Notes: generated by a model from the letters alone, not told the origin. Shown: positions 35,799-45,043, numbered from the stretch's first letter. The stretch: DNA of 64,000 bases from Dyadobacter fermentans (GCF_019924045.1 NZ_JAHXBN010000010.1:682001-746000), one strand, 5' to 3'. Numbers and translations are program-made.

Positions 35799-36135
35799 TC
35801 AATTGAATGCTTCGATTTTGTCATTGAAGATGACGACCAATTTATAAGTGTTGCTTAAATCAACTACCTCGTGCCATATTTTTGAAACCAGTGAATGAAT
35901 TCCTTCATTGACATGTTACCTGTCCGAAAATGAATGACCCGTGGAGGAGGAGGAGAGATAAGGATTCTGCTGGCAAAATCGGAATCCTTGGTAATGATGG
36001 TTTTGTCTGAGTGTATGACCAAACATCAGAGTCTTTCGCTATTCTCGCAATATCTATTTGATGAACGTAATCCGGGTTGTTCCAAAGCGAGAAGTAGTAT
36101 GGTAAATTGACATCAATCAAATATTTATGCGACAT
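35799..36135 (-). pseudogene. Broken DUF5615/VapC45-like PIN-domain toxin gene
   Basis: Starts ATG 36135 with MSHKYLIDVNLPYY, matching the intact gene at 47767-48108. The frame is lost in the A4 run opposite 36001-36004, and the product would end in unrelated residues. Past that point another phase reads TIITKDSDFASRIL and IHFRTGNMSMKEF. After the A5 run opposite 35879-35883 a third phase reads WHEVVDLSNTYKLVV to TGA at 35799. Adding one A to each run restores a full-length protein of about 112 residues that aligns end to end with the intact copy. The ATG overlaps the DUF433 gene by 11 bp. Either a decayed toxin or two sequencing errors. Confidence 0.8.
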
Positions 36136-36370
36136 GCTTAATCTCTTTGATGAAGTAATTCTTGTTCATCATCTCAATTGCAAATTCATAACATGCATCA
36201 ATATCTTCGTTTTCAAGTACCGGATATTGATATAGGAGCTCTTCTCTGCTTGTTCCCGCGAAAAGGAATTCCAGAACCGTTTGAACGGTAATCCGCATTC
36301 CCCTAATAATCGGCCGACCATTGCAAATTTCTGGATCAATGGCGATTCTTTCGGTCAAATAAGTTGTCAT
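36125..36370 (-). CDS. DUF433 antitoxin-like protein
   Basis: 81 residues. DUF433 proteins are small DNA-binding-like partners of PIN-type proteins, as in the VapB45 side of a toxin-antitoxin pair. It has the family core DPEICNGRPIIRGMRITVQT and YPVLENEDIDACYEFA, which closely matches the copy at 48110-48346. Its 3' end overlaps the start of the broken PIN-like gene. An intact partner with a broken toxin is what is expected when the toxin is lost first. A good promoter lies just upstream. Confidence 0.85.
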   Translation of the reverse strand: MTTYLTERIAIDPEICNGRPIIRGMRITVQTVLEFLFAGTSREELLYQYPVLENEDIDACYEFAIEMMNKNYFIKEIKHVA

Positions 36371-36384
36371 ATATTAACTTTTTT

Positions 36385-36413
36385 CAAATATACCCAAATC
36401 AGCTATATAACAA
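36385..36413 (-). promoter_or_regulatory. Promoter of the DUF433/PIN-like pair
   Basis: Minus-strand TATATTTG (36385-36392) with TTG 18 bp upstream (36411-36413) matches the Bacteroidota promoter. It lies 15 bp from the DUF433 start codon, so the leader would be very short. Confidence 0.5.
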
Positions 36414-36440
36414 CGCGTGCTGGGGATTTGTCCGGAATCC

Positions 36441-36477
36441 AAAAAAATAAACCCCGGGACGATTAAATCCCGGGGTT
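36441..36477 (-). terminator. Terminator of the cytochrome/HEAT-repeat gene
   Basis: AACCCCGGGA (36450-36459) and TCCCGGGGTT (36468-36477) pair perfectly with an 8-base loop, and the minus strand then reads TATTTTTTTGG. It lies 22 bp after the stop. Confidence 0.9.
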
Positions 36478-36498
36478 GAAATATCCATCAAAATCTAA

Positions 36499-39400
36499 TT
36501 ACTTCTTCAAACCCGAAAGGAACTCCACCACATCGCGGATCTCTCTCTTCGACATGATGTTACCCATCGGAGGCATGCTCGAAGGCACGTTTTCGCGTTT
36601 CGCAATGCGTGAAGTCGCGATTTTTAACGGTTCGGCTTCGGAGGTTTTCAGTACCAGTTCGTGCTCGTTTTCCTGGGCCAGGATTCCGGCTGCTGAAGTA
36701 CCGTCTTTCAGTGTCAGCATTACCATACCAAAACCAGGCGACAGGCGAGCGCTTGGTTCGATAAGCGCTTGGAGGATTTGCTCGCGCGTGAGGACGTTTC
36801 CGATGTTCGAAAGGTTAGGTCCTACTTCTCCACCCTGTCCGCCGATCGAGTGGCAGCGTACGCATTCGGCAGCCGAACTTGTCATGAAGTAGCGACGGCC
36901 AGCCTGGGCATTTCCTCCGAACAATGCATCCTGATAGTCGGCAGCGGTATTGCCCTGCTTGCGCAGCGGCGCTATTTTGGCAATCAACGCACTGGATTTG
37001 GTCGAATCAACCGCCTCACCGAGGTCGAGAAGCAGGTTATTAGGCAACTTGTTATCGGCCATTTTACTGATCAAACCGGTAAGGATCGTCTCCGTTTTGG
37101 CAACGGGCAGGCTCCCCAGTACTTTCAGGATCTGCTGTTGCTCACGGACGCTCCCTTTTTCGAAAATGGCGTTGGAAATGTCCGCCAGTGCTTCTTTCGA
37201 CATATTCACGCTTCCAACCATACCCAAAGCGGCCGTACGAACATCTGCATCCGAGTCGTTCATACCTTTCTTCATTACGGTTTCCATGTCCGTATATTTC
37301 AGATCGTTCAATGCCACGAGCATTGCTGCGCGGACTTTCGGATCGTTGCTGTCGCTCAGGATTTTCGCCAATGCAGCGTTATTATCGCTTACACTCAGGT
37401 TGGTCAGCATTTGCGCGGTTGCGATCAGGATTGCGGGCTCGTTTTCCTGCAAAAGATCAGCTACTACCGGCTTGATTTTCGCTTTCACGCCAGCCGGATC
37501 GCGCTCCATCGGGCCACGGTAACGGCCATCTACTCGGTCGGTTACCGATGGGCTTGCCCAGGTTCCGAGCGTTGCCAGGGCCTCTGCACGCATTGCTTTA
37601 TCAACATCTTTCCGTTTCGCAAATGCGATCAGGTCGTTCAATTGCGCATCGCCGCCTACGCGCAGGGCCGCATTGATCGCACGGCGCAGCAATGGTTCCG
37701 AAGTGAATCCTTTTTCGTTCAGCACAGCCGCCAACGCAGGCAATGCCGCAGGAATGGAAAGGTCGTCGTTGATACCGCGGGCCGCTTCTGTTACAATGTA
37801 TTCGTCCTTGTCTTTCAGGAATGCGCTGATTTGCTCATTTTTCATGCGGCGAAGCACGAGTACTCCCGCAATGCGCAACGATTTTTCGGGGCTGCCGGCC
37901 AATGCGGCGATCGGCGCTACCTCGCCTATGCGCGAGAGCGCCAACACACCCGCATGACGGATGTATACGTCTTGATCATTATTCGCTTTTACCATGTCGA
38001 TCAACGGCTGCACGGCATTCTTGTCCTTGATTCGGCCAAGTGCCTGTGCCGCGAAGAACTGTACACGCGGATTTTTACTCGCCAGCATCGGTATCAGCAT
38101 AGGCCCGGCTTCCGCGATTTTAGCGTCGCCCAGTACTTTTGCCGCTTGCACGGTGATTTCTTCATCAGAATCCTTCAACAAAGTCATCAGCACATTGGCA
38201 TATGACTTGTCCTGGCGCGCCAGTTGGCCCATTCCCCAGATACCATGAATGCGGCCAAACTGGTTGCTTTTTTGGGCAATGGCTTTGTTCAACACCGCAG
38301 CACCTTTCGCACCTCTTGAAGCGAGTTCAAACTGTGCTTTCTGGCGGATGCGCATGTCTTCGTAAGAGAGAAGCGGTAGTAATGCATCGTCGGATTGTTT
38401 GGTATAATCCAATTGCATCAAGCGTTTTGTTTCCGTACGGACCGCTTTCAGGTCGTTTTTCTCGTCGGTAACGTCAAGTTTCCACACGCGGCCGTAGTTT
38501 TTAGTATCCCAACCGTTGATCCAGTCGGCCACGTATAATGCACCGTCCGGACCGAAACGGATACCGGTTGGCAGGATGCCCGTCAGAATGTTCTTCTCGC
38601 CATCCAGGACGAACGAAGCGCCTTTTGGTTTTAAACCAAATGACCAGATCGGCGAACGAGCGGGGTTACCCACGAATTCAACGAGGAAGAACTTGTTTTT
38701 CCACTCCTTGCCCAAAGCGGTTCCCGGGTTGTATTGCATACCGGTAGGGCCGTTGTGGTAGTTTTGAATAGGAGGGATAATATAGGCCGCCTGACCGTCC
38801 CACCGTGGTTTGAACAACTTTTCGTCCATCCACACCTTGTAGCTGTTGTTTTTCGGGTCAGTATACTTACCGTATTGCCAGTTGGAGCGCCAGCCGGCGT
38901 CGGATCCTTCCACCACGTGAACAAGACGCTCGCTTTCGCCGGGATGGTCACCGTCGTTGTCGGAGCTGATGAGGTTACCGTATTCGTCAAACACAAACTC
39001 GTGTGTGTTGCGCAACCCGTGCGCGAAGATCTCGAAATCGCTGCCATCCGGGTTGGAACGGGCGATGATACCCGAGTTAGGGTGCTCATGTTTCACGCCA
39101 TCGGCCGTAGTGATATTGGCGCCGATGTCCCCGATATTCCAGTAAATCTTGCCATCGGGACCTTCAATCGGGTTGGACATTCCGTGCCCGCTGAAACCGA
39201 TGTGTACGCCGTAGCCGTGGCTGATCGACGTTTTTTCGTCCAGCACGCCGTCTCCATTCGTGTCTCTCAAACGCCATACATCCGGTGCGATCGTCACGAA
39301 GATGTCTTTCGCACGCACAAGCAAGCCACCCGCTACGTCGGAAACTTCGTCGAAGAAATCGTCGAGGATACGCATCGACACGTCAGCAATACCGTCATTG

Positions 39401-39930
39401 TCGGTGTCCTCAATGCGCCAAACCTCGTCTTTCTCTACCGCCAGGTCTTTCCAGTCGTGTGAGCCGTCGCCGTTGAGGTCTTTCAGCCAGTTGTTTTCCT
39501 TGCTTTTTTCAGGAGCGAATGTCTTGTGCAGAAATTTGCGACGATCTTCCACCGTCTGTAATGCAATGGATTCGGTGATCCAGTTGCGGTGCCCGCGGAT
39601 ATCGAATTCGGAGTTTTTCTGGCGGTTGGTCCGGTTCAGGTATACCCTTCCTGCGTCGTCCATCGCAATGGCAACAGGGTCGGGAGCGAGTGAATCCGAT
39701 GCCCAAAGGTCGAGTTTCAACCCGTCGGCCAGCTTAACAACCGTCTTTTCACGGATTTCTTTGGCTCTCGCCTTACCAGTCGCGGCGTCTTCTTTTACGA
39801 CCACTTTGGTGCTGTTCGTTTTGACGACCGGCCCGGACGACATCGGGGCCATTTTCATACACGACACTACCGCCACCGTGGTAGCCGCCATCAGGGTTAG
39901 AGGTGTTTTGAGATGTTTTTTGGAGATCAT
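36499..39930 (-). CDS. Cytochrome c-type lipoprotein with propeller and HEAT repeats (PVC-type dehydrogenase-like)
   Basis: 1143 residues. Lipoprotein signal with VAVVSC (Cys24). Residues about 65-480 form a glucose-dehydrogenase-like propeller (GDGSHDWKDLAVEKDEVW, GFSGHGMSNPIEGPDGKIYW, LRNTHEFVFDEYGNL, GIRFGPDGALYVADW). About 500-960 is a chain of HEAT repeats (DEEITVQAAKVLGDAKIAEA, NPRVQFFAAQALGRIKD). The C-terminus is a cytochrome c with CVRCH at 1023-1027 and a likely Met ligand in MPPMGNIMS. This layout is known as putative membrane-bound dehydrogenases, abundant in Planctomycetes and Cytophagales and linked to sugar or polysaccharide oxidation, though substrates are mostly unknown. It should donate electrons in the periplasm. 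Monocistronic with a strong terminator. Confidence 0.87.
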   Translation of the reverse strand: MISKKHLKTPLTLMAATTVAVVSCMKMAPMSSGPVVKTNSTKVVVKEDAATGKARAKEIREKTVVKLADGLKLDLWASDSLAPDPVAIAMDDAGRVYLNRTNRQKNSEFDIRGHRNWITESIALQTVEDRRKFLHKTFAPEKSKENNWLKDLNGDGSHDWKDLAVEKDEVWRIEDTDNDGIADVSMRILDDFFDEVSDVAGGLLVRAKDIFVTIAPDVWRLRDTNGDGVLDEKTSISHGYGVHIGFSGHGMSNPIEGPDGKIYWNIGDIGANITTADGVKHEHPNSGIIARSNPDGSDFEIFAHGLRNTHEFVFDEYGNLISSDNDGDHPGESERLVHVVEGSDAGWRSNWQYGKYTDPKNNSYKVWMDEKLFKPRWDGQAAYIIPPIQNYHNGPTGMQYNPGTALGKEWKNKFFLVEFVGNPARSPIWSFGLKPKGASFVLDGEKNILTGILPTGIRFGPDGALYVADWINGWDTKNYGRVWKLDVTDEKNDLKAVRTETKRLMQLDYTKQSDDALLPLLSYEDMRIRQKAQFELASRGAKGAAVLNKAIAQKSNQFGRIHGIWGMGQLARQDKSYANVLMTLLKDSDEEITVQAAKVLGDAKIAEAGPMLIPMLASKNPRVQFFAAQALGRIKDKNAVQPLIDMVKANNDQDVYIRHAGVLALSRIGEVAPIAALAGSPEKSLRIAGVLVLRRMKNEQISAFLKDKDEYIVTEAARGINDDLSIPAALPALAAVLNEKGFTSEPLLRRAINAALRVGGDAQLNDLIAFAKRKDVDKAMRAEALATLGTWASPSVTDRVDGRYRGPMERDPAGVKAKIKPVVADLLQENEPAILIATAQMLTNLSVSDNNAALAKILSDSNDPKVRAAMLVALNDLKYTDMETVMKKGMNDSDADVRTAALGMVGSVNMSKEALADISNAIFEKGSVREQQQILKVLGSLPVAKTETILTGLISKMADNKLPNNLLLDLGEAVDSTKSSALIAKIAPLRKQGNTAADYQDALFGGNAQAGRRYFMTSSAAECVRCHSIGGQGGEVGPNLSNIGNVLTREQILQALIEPSARLSPGFGMVMLTLKDGTSAAGILAQENEHELVLKTSEAEPLKIATSRIAKRENVPSSMPPMGNIMSKREIRDVVEFLSGLKK

Positions 39931-40056
39931 TGAGGACGTTGCTTAATGCAGGATTGTTCAGGTTCCGTCATGAACCGGGTACAAAGGAATTAAAAATGGA
40001 GCTAATAATTGCTTTTACTGCCTGGAAAGAATGCCGATAAACCTTGGAAAGGTAAT

Positions 40057-40623
40057 TTATTTGGCAATATGGGTCGTCAGCAGTTCACGCACCGAAATTT
40101 CGAAATCTTCTATCACTGGACATGCCGAACAAATGTCGTGTTCTGTGCAGATTTTGACATTTTTCCGAGAAGTGTAGACGTATACCACCTCGTTATCCGG
40201 GTAAATGTGCCAGACGACCCTGACGGAGGAGTTAAAGTATTCCACCAACTTTTCTTCAACCTTCTCGGCATCGTCGGTTGGTGAGATGACTTCTATGAGA
40301 AATTCAGGAATGGGCTCTTCATCAGATGTAGCCGAGGCGTCGATTTGCTCGCCGGAGAAAAAGGCAAGATCAGGCCGGCGCATTTGGATGCCGCTCAGCA
40401 TAATGTCCTGCTCCATGATCAGTGCGCCGCCTTTGGAGAAAGCCGCGGTACCGAAGAATAATTGTTGAAGCCTTCTGATGATGAAGAGGTGCTTTTTCTT
40501 CACTTTCCCGAATCTGATGATTTTGCCGTCGTTCCATTCATATTTAAATCCATCGACGGGCTCCCACTGGGCGAACTCATCCAGCGTGCGAGGCAAAACC
40601 GAAGATGTGGAACGGAGTATCAT
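40057..40623 (-). CDS. Uma2-family putative nuclease
   Basis: 188 residues from ATG 40623 (MILRSTSS); an upstream TTG is less likely. It has the Uma2 restriction-endonuclease-like core: FKYEWNDGKII, RRPDLAFFSGEQ with the metal-binding Asp, and EFLIEVISPTDDAEKVEEKL. These resemble the PD-(D/E)xK pattern, although the catalytic Lys is uncertain. The family is very common in Bacteroidota and cyanobacteria and its targets are not known. It is a single gene, 35 bp ahead of the end of the DUF763 gene. Confidence 0.85.
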   Translation of the reverse strand: MILRSTSSVLPRTLDEFAQWEPVDGFKYEWNDGKIIRFGKVKKKHLFIIRRLQQLFFGTAAFSKGGALIMEQDIMLSGIQMRRPDLAFFSGEQIDASATSDEEPIPEFLIEVISPTDDAEKVEEKLVEYFNSSVRVVWHIYPDNEVVYVYTSRKNVKICTEHDICSACPVIEDFEISVRELLTTHIAK

Positions 40624-40700
40624 ATGCTTTGGGTATCGATTGTTGTACTTGATATTAGGTGACAAAGACTATTCTAAAATTACGAATCAAAAATTCACAA

Positions 40701-41906
40701 TCAAAACAACTCCAACTGCCCGTCCCAGCCTTTCGGTTTTTTCGCTTTGCCTTGCACTGTCCGGCCCTCGTACTTCCAGGAAGTGTCGCGTTCGTGCTGG
40801 ACGATGTCGTTGAAGCGGTTATTGGGCTGAAAATCCTTTTCTAGCTGGGCCGAGACTTTCGAGAGGTTCTTCAATGCGTCGGATTTGTCCTTATCGCCCA
40901 TTTTAGCGAGTTGAATAGCGCGGTCGAGCGTGAGGATCGATTCGTCGTAAACCGTGATAGGCACGGGAAACGGATGACCATCCTTGCCGCCGTGCGCGAA
41001 AGAGAAGCGGGCGGGATCGCTGAAACGCGACGGTGTGCCATGGATGATCTCGCTTACGAGCGTGAGCGACTGGATCGTGCGCGGGCCCACGCCTTCAAGC
41101 ATGAGAAGCGATTCCATATCGTTCACGGGATTCTCGTGCGCCAATGCGAGTACAGCACCTAGCCTTTTCAGGTTTACATCTTCCGCGCGGACATCGTGGT
41201 GATCGGGCATGACCAGTTTCGAAACTTCCCGCATGATTTTATCCGGATTCTCTTTGGTAAGGTCCAGGATGCCGGTGCGGGTTGGAGCCGCTGCTTTGGC
41301 GGTCAGGTTGAGGATATTGCCCTGATTTTGCCCATAAATGAATGTGTGGGGTTCTTCAATAAACGACTGGATACTTGGAGAATGCCAGTGGTACCGACGG
41401 GCCAGGCGGTCGTCGGTATTCATGCCTTGCTGTATGACGGCCCAGTTGCCTTCTTTGGAAAGGACAAATGAATGCAGATACAACTGGAAACCGTCCTGAA
41501 TGGCGGTGTTGTCAACCTTGGCTGAGAGCTTGCTGTGATGCACGAGCAGGTTACCATCCAGCCCCGTTTTATCCGCGATCGCCAACAGTTCTGCCGGCGT
41601 TTGCCGCGAATATTTGCCCCGGCCTCCGCAAATATAAATGCCCAGATCCGACGACCGGCGGTTCACGGATTGCTTCAAAGCGCCCATGACCGAGGTGGTG
41701 ATCCCCGATGAATGCCAGTCCATTCCCAGCACGCAGCCCAGCGATTGAAACCAGAACGGATCGCTCATTTTTTGCAGTAATGCATCGCGTCCGTACTCCA
41801 TTACGATCGCCTCCACGATGGCGCCGCCCAGCGCGCTCATGCGTTGCGCGAGCCAGACAGGAACTTTCCCGTAATGCAGGGGTAAATCGGCGTGACCACT
41901 CTTCAT
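40701..41906 (-). CDS. DUF763 protein with C-terminal beta-clamp-binding-like motif
   Basis: 401 residues. The family, widespread in archaea and bacteria, has no assigned function. It starts MKSGHADLPLHYGKVPVWLA and carries conserved stretches such as DWHSSGITTSVMGALK, IYICGGRGKYSRQTP, GMNTDDRLARRYHWHS and MPDHHDVRAEDVN. Near residue 280, MLEGVGPRTIQSLTLVSEII looks like a helix-hairpin-helix, a DNA-backbone-binding element, followed by FSFAHGGKDGHPFPV. The last residues are WDGQLELF, and QLELF matches the consensus QL(S/D)LF by which many bacterial proteins bind the DNA sliding clamp. A role in DNA repair or processing is therefore plausible but unproven. Monocistronic. Confidence 0.88.
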   Translation of the reverse strand: MKSGHADLPLHYGKVPVWLAQRMSALGGAIVEAIVMEYGRDALLQKMSDPFWFQSLGCVLGMDWHSSGITTSVMGALKQSVNRRSSDLGIYICGGRGKYSRQTPAELLAIADKTGLDGNLLVHHSKLSAKVDNTAIQDGFQLYLHSFVLSKEGNWAVIQQGMNTDDRLARRYHWHSPSIQSFIEEPHTFIYGQNQGNILNLTAKAAAPTRTGILDLTKENPDKIMREVSKLVMPDHHDVRAEDVNLKRLGAVLALAHENPVNDMESLLMLEGVGPRTIQSLTLVSEIIHGTPSRFSDPARFSFAHGGKDGHPFPVPITVYDESILTLDRAIQLAKMGDKDKSDALKNLSKVSAQLEKDFQPNNRFNDIVQHERDTSWKYEGRTVQGKAKKPKGWDGQLELF

Positions 41907-42075
41907 ATGAATTCCATAGGAGATTCCATCCGGGATTCAATTTACGAAAATTCGGGGTAGCAGCGGGTAACCGCAAATGCATTAATGGCAGCCGTCGTTT
42001 CTCAATGGCCCGATTTTTTGTTAAAATGCAGCTTTAAAACGCATTTTCACTTCAAAAACGGATTCACCGGCCTCC

Positions 42076-43368
42076 ATGGTTTTACAGGTTATCATTACCC
42101 TTGTACTCGTTCTGCTCAATGGCTTTTTTGTCGCTGCCGAGTTTGCAATAGTCAAAATCCGCGCTTCGCAGCTCGAACAGAAGGCCCAGGAAGGGAACCG
42201 GATGGCCATTCTTTCCAAGCAAATAGTCTCTAATCTCGATGGGTATCTAGCTGCTACTCAGTTTGGTATCACGCTTGCGAGTCTTGGCCTGGGTTGGATC
42301 GGGGAGCCCGTGGTTTCGAAAATGATTATTGGTGCAATGGACCTTGTGGGCCTTTCCATCGACCCGGAAGTGGCGCATCATATTGCATTGCCTACCGCGT
42401 TTGCGATTATTACCGTGTTGCACATTGTATTCGGGGAGCTCGCACCCAAATCGATCGCGATCCAGCGACCGGAGTCGACGACCCTGGCTTTGTCCTATCC
42501 ATTGCATGGCTTTTTCCTGGTATTCAGGCCGGTGGTATGGCTCCTGAACGGCATTGCCAACGTGATATTGAAGGGCGTGGGCATCACGCCGTCCCACGGT
42601 AGCGAGGTACATAGTAGCGACGAGCTACGCTATCTGGTGCAGCAACAAAAGGAAAGCGGAATGATTGAAGCGGCGGACTACGACCTGATCAAGAATGCAT
42701 TCGACTTTTCGGAAAGGGTAGCAAGGCAAATCATGATTCCGCGACCGCAGGTTGTGGGCATCGATGTCAATGACTTTACGGAGGCTAAACTTGAAAAAGT
42801 AATAGAAGAAGGATATTCCAGAATGCCGGTTTATGAAGATACACTGGATCAGGTGATTGGTGTTTTGCATTTGAAAGACTTGTTGCTCAAAATGCGGCAA
42901 GGCAAGGAGATTGTTCTCCGCGAGCTGATCCGGCCCATTGCAACGGTCCACGGCTCGAAACCCATAGGGGCATTATTGCGCGAGTTTCAGGTGAGCCGCC
43001 AGCAAATGGCTGTGATCGTCGACGAATACGGCGGGGTGGATGGCATTGTGACGATGGAGGACATATTGGAAGAGCTTGTAGGCGAGATTCAGGATGAATA
43101 TGATAATGAATTGCCGATCGTCAAAAACGAAGCGGATAATACTTATACCGTGCAGGGGGCGGCTTCCATAGTGGATTTGAACGAGCGGTTGCCTCACGAC
43201 ATCACCAAACGCCCCGACTATGAAACGTTAGCAGGCTATTTGATCTGGAAGTTCGGACGTATTCCGGCAGTAGGCGAGAAGCTCAAAACGAAACATTATG
43301 AGTTTACCGTGCTCAAAAAGCAGCGCAGCTCAATTTCGCAGGTGAAGATTGCGGTGCTGGAAAGTTAG
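42076..43368 (+). CDS. CNNM/CorC-family membrane protein with CBS domains (hemolysin family)
   Basis: 430 residues. The DUF21 membrane domain fills about 1-195, with the hallmark LNGFFVAAEFAIVKIRASQL and a following GIEEPVV-type helix (GLGWIGEPVV). Two CBS domains follow (RQIMIPRPQVVGIDVND, YSRMPVYEDTLDQVIGVLHL, RQQMAVIVDEYGGVDGIVT), then a small transporter-associated C-terminal domain ending QVKIAVLES. Members were once called hemolysins and are now linked to magnesium or other cation export. Inner membrane. The DUF763 gene upstream is divergent; the short-chain dehydrogenase gene downstream is convergent. Confidence 0.9.
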   Translation: MVLQVIITLVLVLLNGFFVAAEFAIVKIRASQLEQKAQEGNRMAILSKQIVSNLDGYLAATQFGITLASLGLGWIGEPVVSKMIIGAMDLVGLSIDPEVAHHIALPTAFAIITVLHIVFGELAPKSIAIQRPESTTLALSYPLHGFFLVFRPVVWLLNGIANVILKGVGITPSHGSEVHSSDELRYLVQQQKESGMIEAADYDLIKNAFDFSERVARQIMIPRPQVVGIDVNDFTEAKLEKVIEEGYSRMPVYEDTLDQVIGVLHLKDLLLKMRQGKEIVLRELIRPIATVHGSKPIGALLREFQVSRQQMAVIVDEYGGVDGIVTMEDILEELVGEIQDEYDNELPIVKNEADNTYTVQGAASIVDLNERLPHDITKRPDYETLAGYLIWKFGRIPAVGEKLKTKHYEFTVLKKQRSSISQVKIAVLES

Positions 43369-43468
43369 TGGGGACCGCCGACCGACGATGTGTCATTAGG
43401 TCAAGCGTTGTCAGGTATTGCCAGGAGAGGTCTGACAGCCGATAGCCGACTGCCGGCAGCCGACTCAG

Positions 43469-44158
43469 TCAAGCCTCATTATAAAGCTTCAAAACCGTCT
43501 GACGCAATTTTTTCCCTGTATCACTCAATACAAATGCAATGCCCTCGGCCATGTCGGAGGCGGGTATCCATTTGCTGAAATCGGAACTGGGCATCGCCGC
43601 CCGGTTGTCGGGCGTGTCGATAATGCTGGGGACGATCACCGTTGCCGTGATGTTCTTCGATTTCCCTTCTGCATTAATCAAATCGGCCATCTGGAAAATC
43701 AGCGTCTTGGCAAGGGTGTAGGCAAAGCTTCCCGTACCCGCTTCGGGCACGAGCGCCGGGCGTGCGCCTATGAAGATAAACTGTCCACCTCCATTCGCTT
43801 CGAAATGCTTCATTAATGGCTTCACGATGTGGAATGCTGTTTTGAAATTCATCGTCAGCATCTGCTCGATATCGGCATCGCTGGTATCGGTCAGTTTGGC
43901 CATGGCGAAACCGCCTGCGAGCAGTATCCCAGCCTCAATTTCGCCTGCATTAGCGATGGCTTGGGCTACGAATAGCTCGGCTTGTTCTGCATGGGCGAGG
44001 TCGGCGAGGTAGTTCGAAACGCTCGCATTGTCGGCGTAAGTGTTGGTTTTGCCTTCCCTGACGTTGATATGCAAGCCATAACCAAGCTCCGTCAATTTTT
44101 TCACAACATCTTTACCAAGGTTTCCTGTGGCTCCGGTTACGATAACTTGTTTGGGCAT
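43469..44158 (-). CDS. Short-chain dehydrogenase/reductase
   Basis: 229 residues. The nucleotide-binding loop is TGATGNLG near the start, and the catalytic pair is in FAYTLAKTL (Tyr-x3-Lys) with a preceding FIFIGARP in place of the usual Ser-containing strand, so the catalytic Ser is not obvious. It is shorter than most family members (about 250). Cytoplasmic, NAD(P)-dependent; substrate unknown. It is 21 bp after galU and may be co-transcribed with it. The missing Ser could mean a non-oxidoreductase or atypical role. Confidence 0.83.
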   Translation of the reverse strand: MPKQVIVTGATGNLGKDVVKKLTELGYGLHINVREGKTNTYADNASVSNYLADLAHAEQAELFVAQAIANAGEIEAGILLAGGFAMAKLTDTSDADIEQMLTMNFKTAFHIVKPLMKHFEANGGGQFIFIGARPALVPEAGTGSFAYTLAKTLIFQMADLINAEGKSKNITATVIVPSIIDTPDNRAAMPSSDFSKWIPASDMAEGIAFVLSDTGKKLRQTVLKLYNEA

Positions 44159-44179
44159 GGTTATGGCTTTTTTAAATGC

Positions 44180-45043
44180 TTATTTGTTTAGAATATCAAC
44201 CAGGAATTTCCGGAATGGTTCAGCGAATTCCTTTCTTTTCAGTGCAAACTCGACGGTTGTTTTAAGGTAATCGAGCTTGTCGCCGATATCGTGGCGCTTG
44301 CCTTCGATATGGTGTGCAAAGATATTCTCGCGTTTCAGAAGGAGCAATAGCGAGTCGGTCAGCTGGATTTCGTTGTTTTTGCCCTTAGGAGTCTGTTCAA
44401 TGGTGTTGAAAATTTCCGGAGTCAGAACGTAACGACCGGCAATGGCCAGGTTGGAAGGTGCTTTATCAATAGCGGGTTTTTCCACCAGCGTGCTCAGCTC
44501 CATAATCGAGTCGCTCAGCGAGTTGCCGCCGACGATACCATAGCGGTTTACCTTATTGGCGGGAACTTCTTCCACGGCGATCACCGAGCCGCCATATTGT
44601 TCGTAGGTGTCCATCAGCTGCTGCGTTACCGGGATCACCGAATCCATAATGGTGTCGCCCAGTAGAACCGCAAATGGCTCGTTACCCACGTGGTGGCGCG
44701 CATAGTAAATCGCGTCGCCAAGTCCGTTCGCTTCTTTCTGGCGCACGAAATGCACATTGGCCATATCGGCCAGGCGACGCATTTCATTGAACCAGAGCAG
44801 GTCTTCTTTCTCTTCCAGGCGGCTTTCGAGCTCCACATTACGGTCGAAATGGTCCTCGATGGCGCGCTTGCCTTTTCCGGAAATGATCAGGATATCTTCA
44901 ATGCCCGAATCCACAGCTTCCTGTACCACATATTGAATGGTAGGAATGTCGATAATCGGGAGCATTTCCTTCGGCATCGATTTGGTTGCAGGAAGGAACC
45001 GGGTCCCAAGTCCGGCAGCAGGTATAACGGCTTTGCGAATCAT
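44180..45043 (-). CDS. galU: UTP-glucose-1-phosphate uridylyltransferase
   Basis: 287 residues from ATG 45043; an upstream TTG at 45070 would add nine residues ahead of MIRKAVIPAAGLGTRFLP, the canonical start. The nucleotidyltransferase core has GLGTRFLPATKSMPKEML and the nucleotide-contact region VLLGDTIMDS, and near the middle KVNRYGIV and LVEKPAIDKAPSNLAIAGRY. It makes UDP-glucose from glucose-1-phosphate and UTP, feeding polysaccharide and nucleotide-sugar pathways. Its upstream neighbour is a glucuronokinase-like kinase, which may make a sugar-1-phosphate substrate. Confidence 0.92.
   Translation of the reverse strand: MIRKAVIPAAGLGTRFLPATKSMPKEMLPIIDIPTIQYVVQEAVDSGIEDILIISGKGKRAIEDHFDRNVELESRLEEKEDLLWFNEMRRLADMANVHFVRQKEANGLGDAIYYARHHVGNEPFAVLLGDTIMDSVIPVTQQLMDTYEQYGGSVIAVEEVPANKVNRYGIVGGNSLSDSIMELSTLVEKPAIDKAPSNLAIAGRYVLTPEIFNTIEQTPKGKNNEIQLTDSLLLLLKRENIFAHHIEGKRHDIGDKLDYLKTTVEFALKRKEFAEPFRKFLVDILNK

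Noticed and set aside
36769..38205. A 478-codon plus-strand open frame
   Set aside because: It is antisense to the HEAT-repeat region of the cytochrome gene; its protein has no family pattern, and the opposite frame has clear domains.
43369..43468. GC-rich repeats of GCCGAC between the CBS protein and the dehydrogenase
   Set aside because: Short and irregular, with a small CTGCCGGCAG palindrome but no T-run; not strong enough to call a terminator or element.
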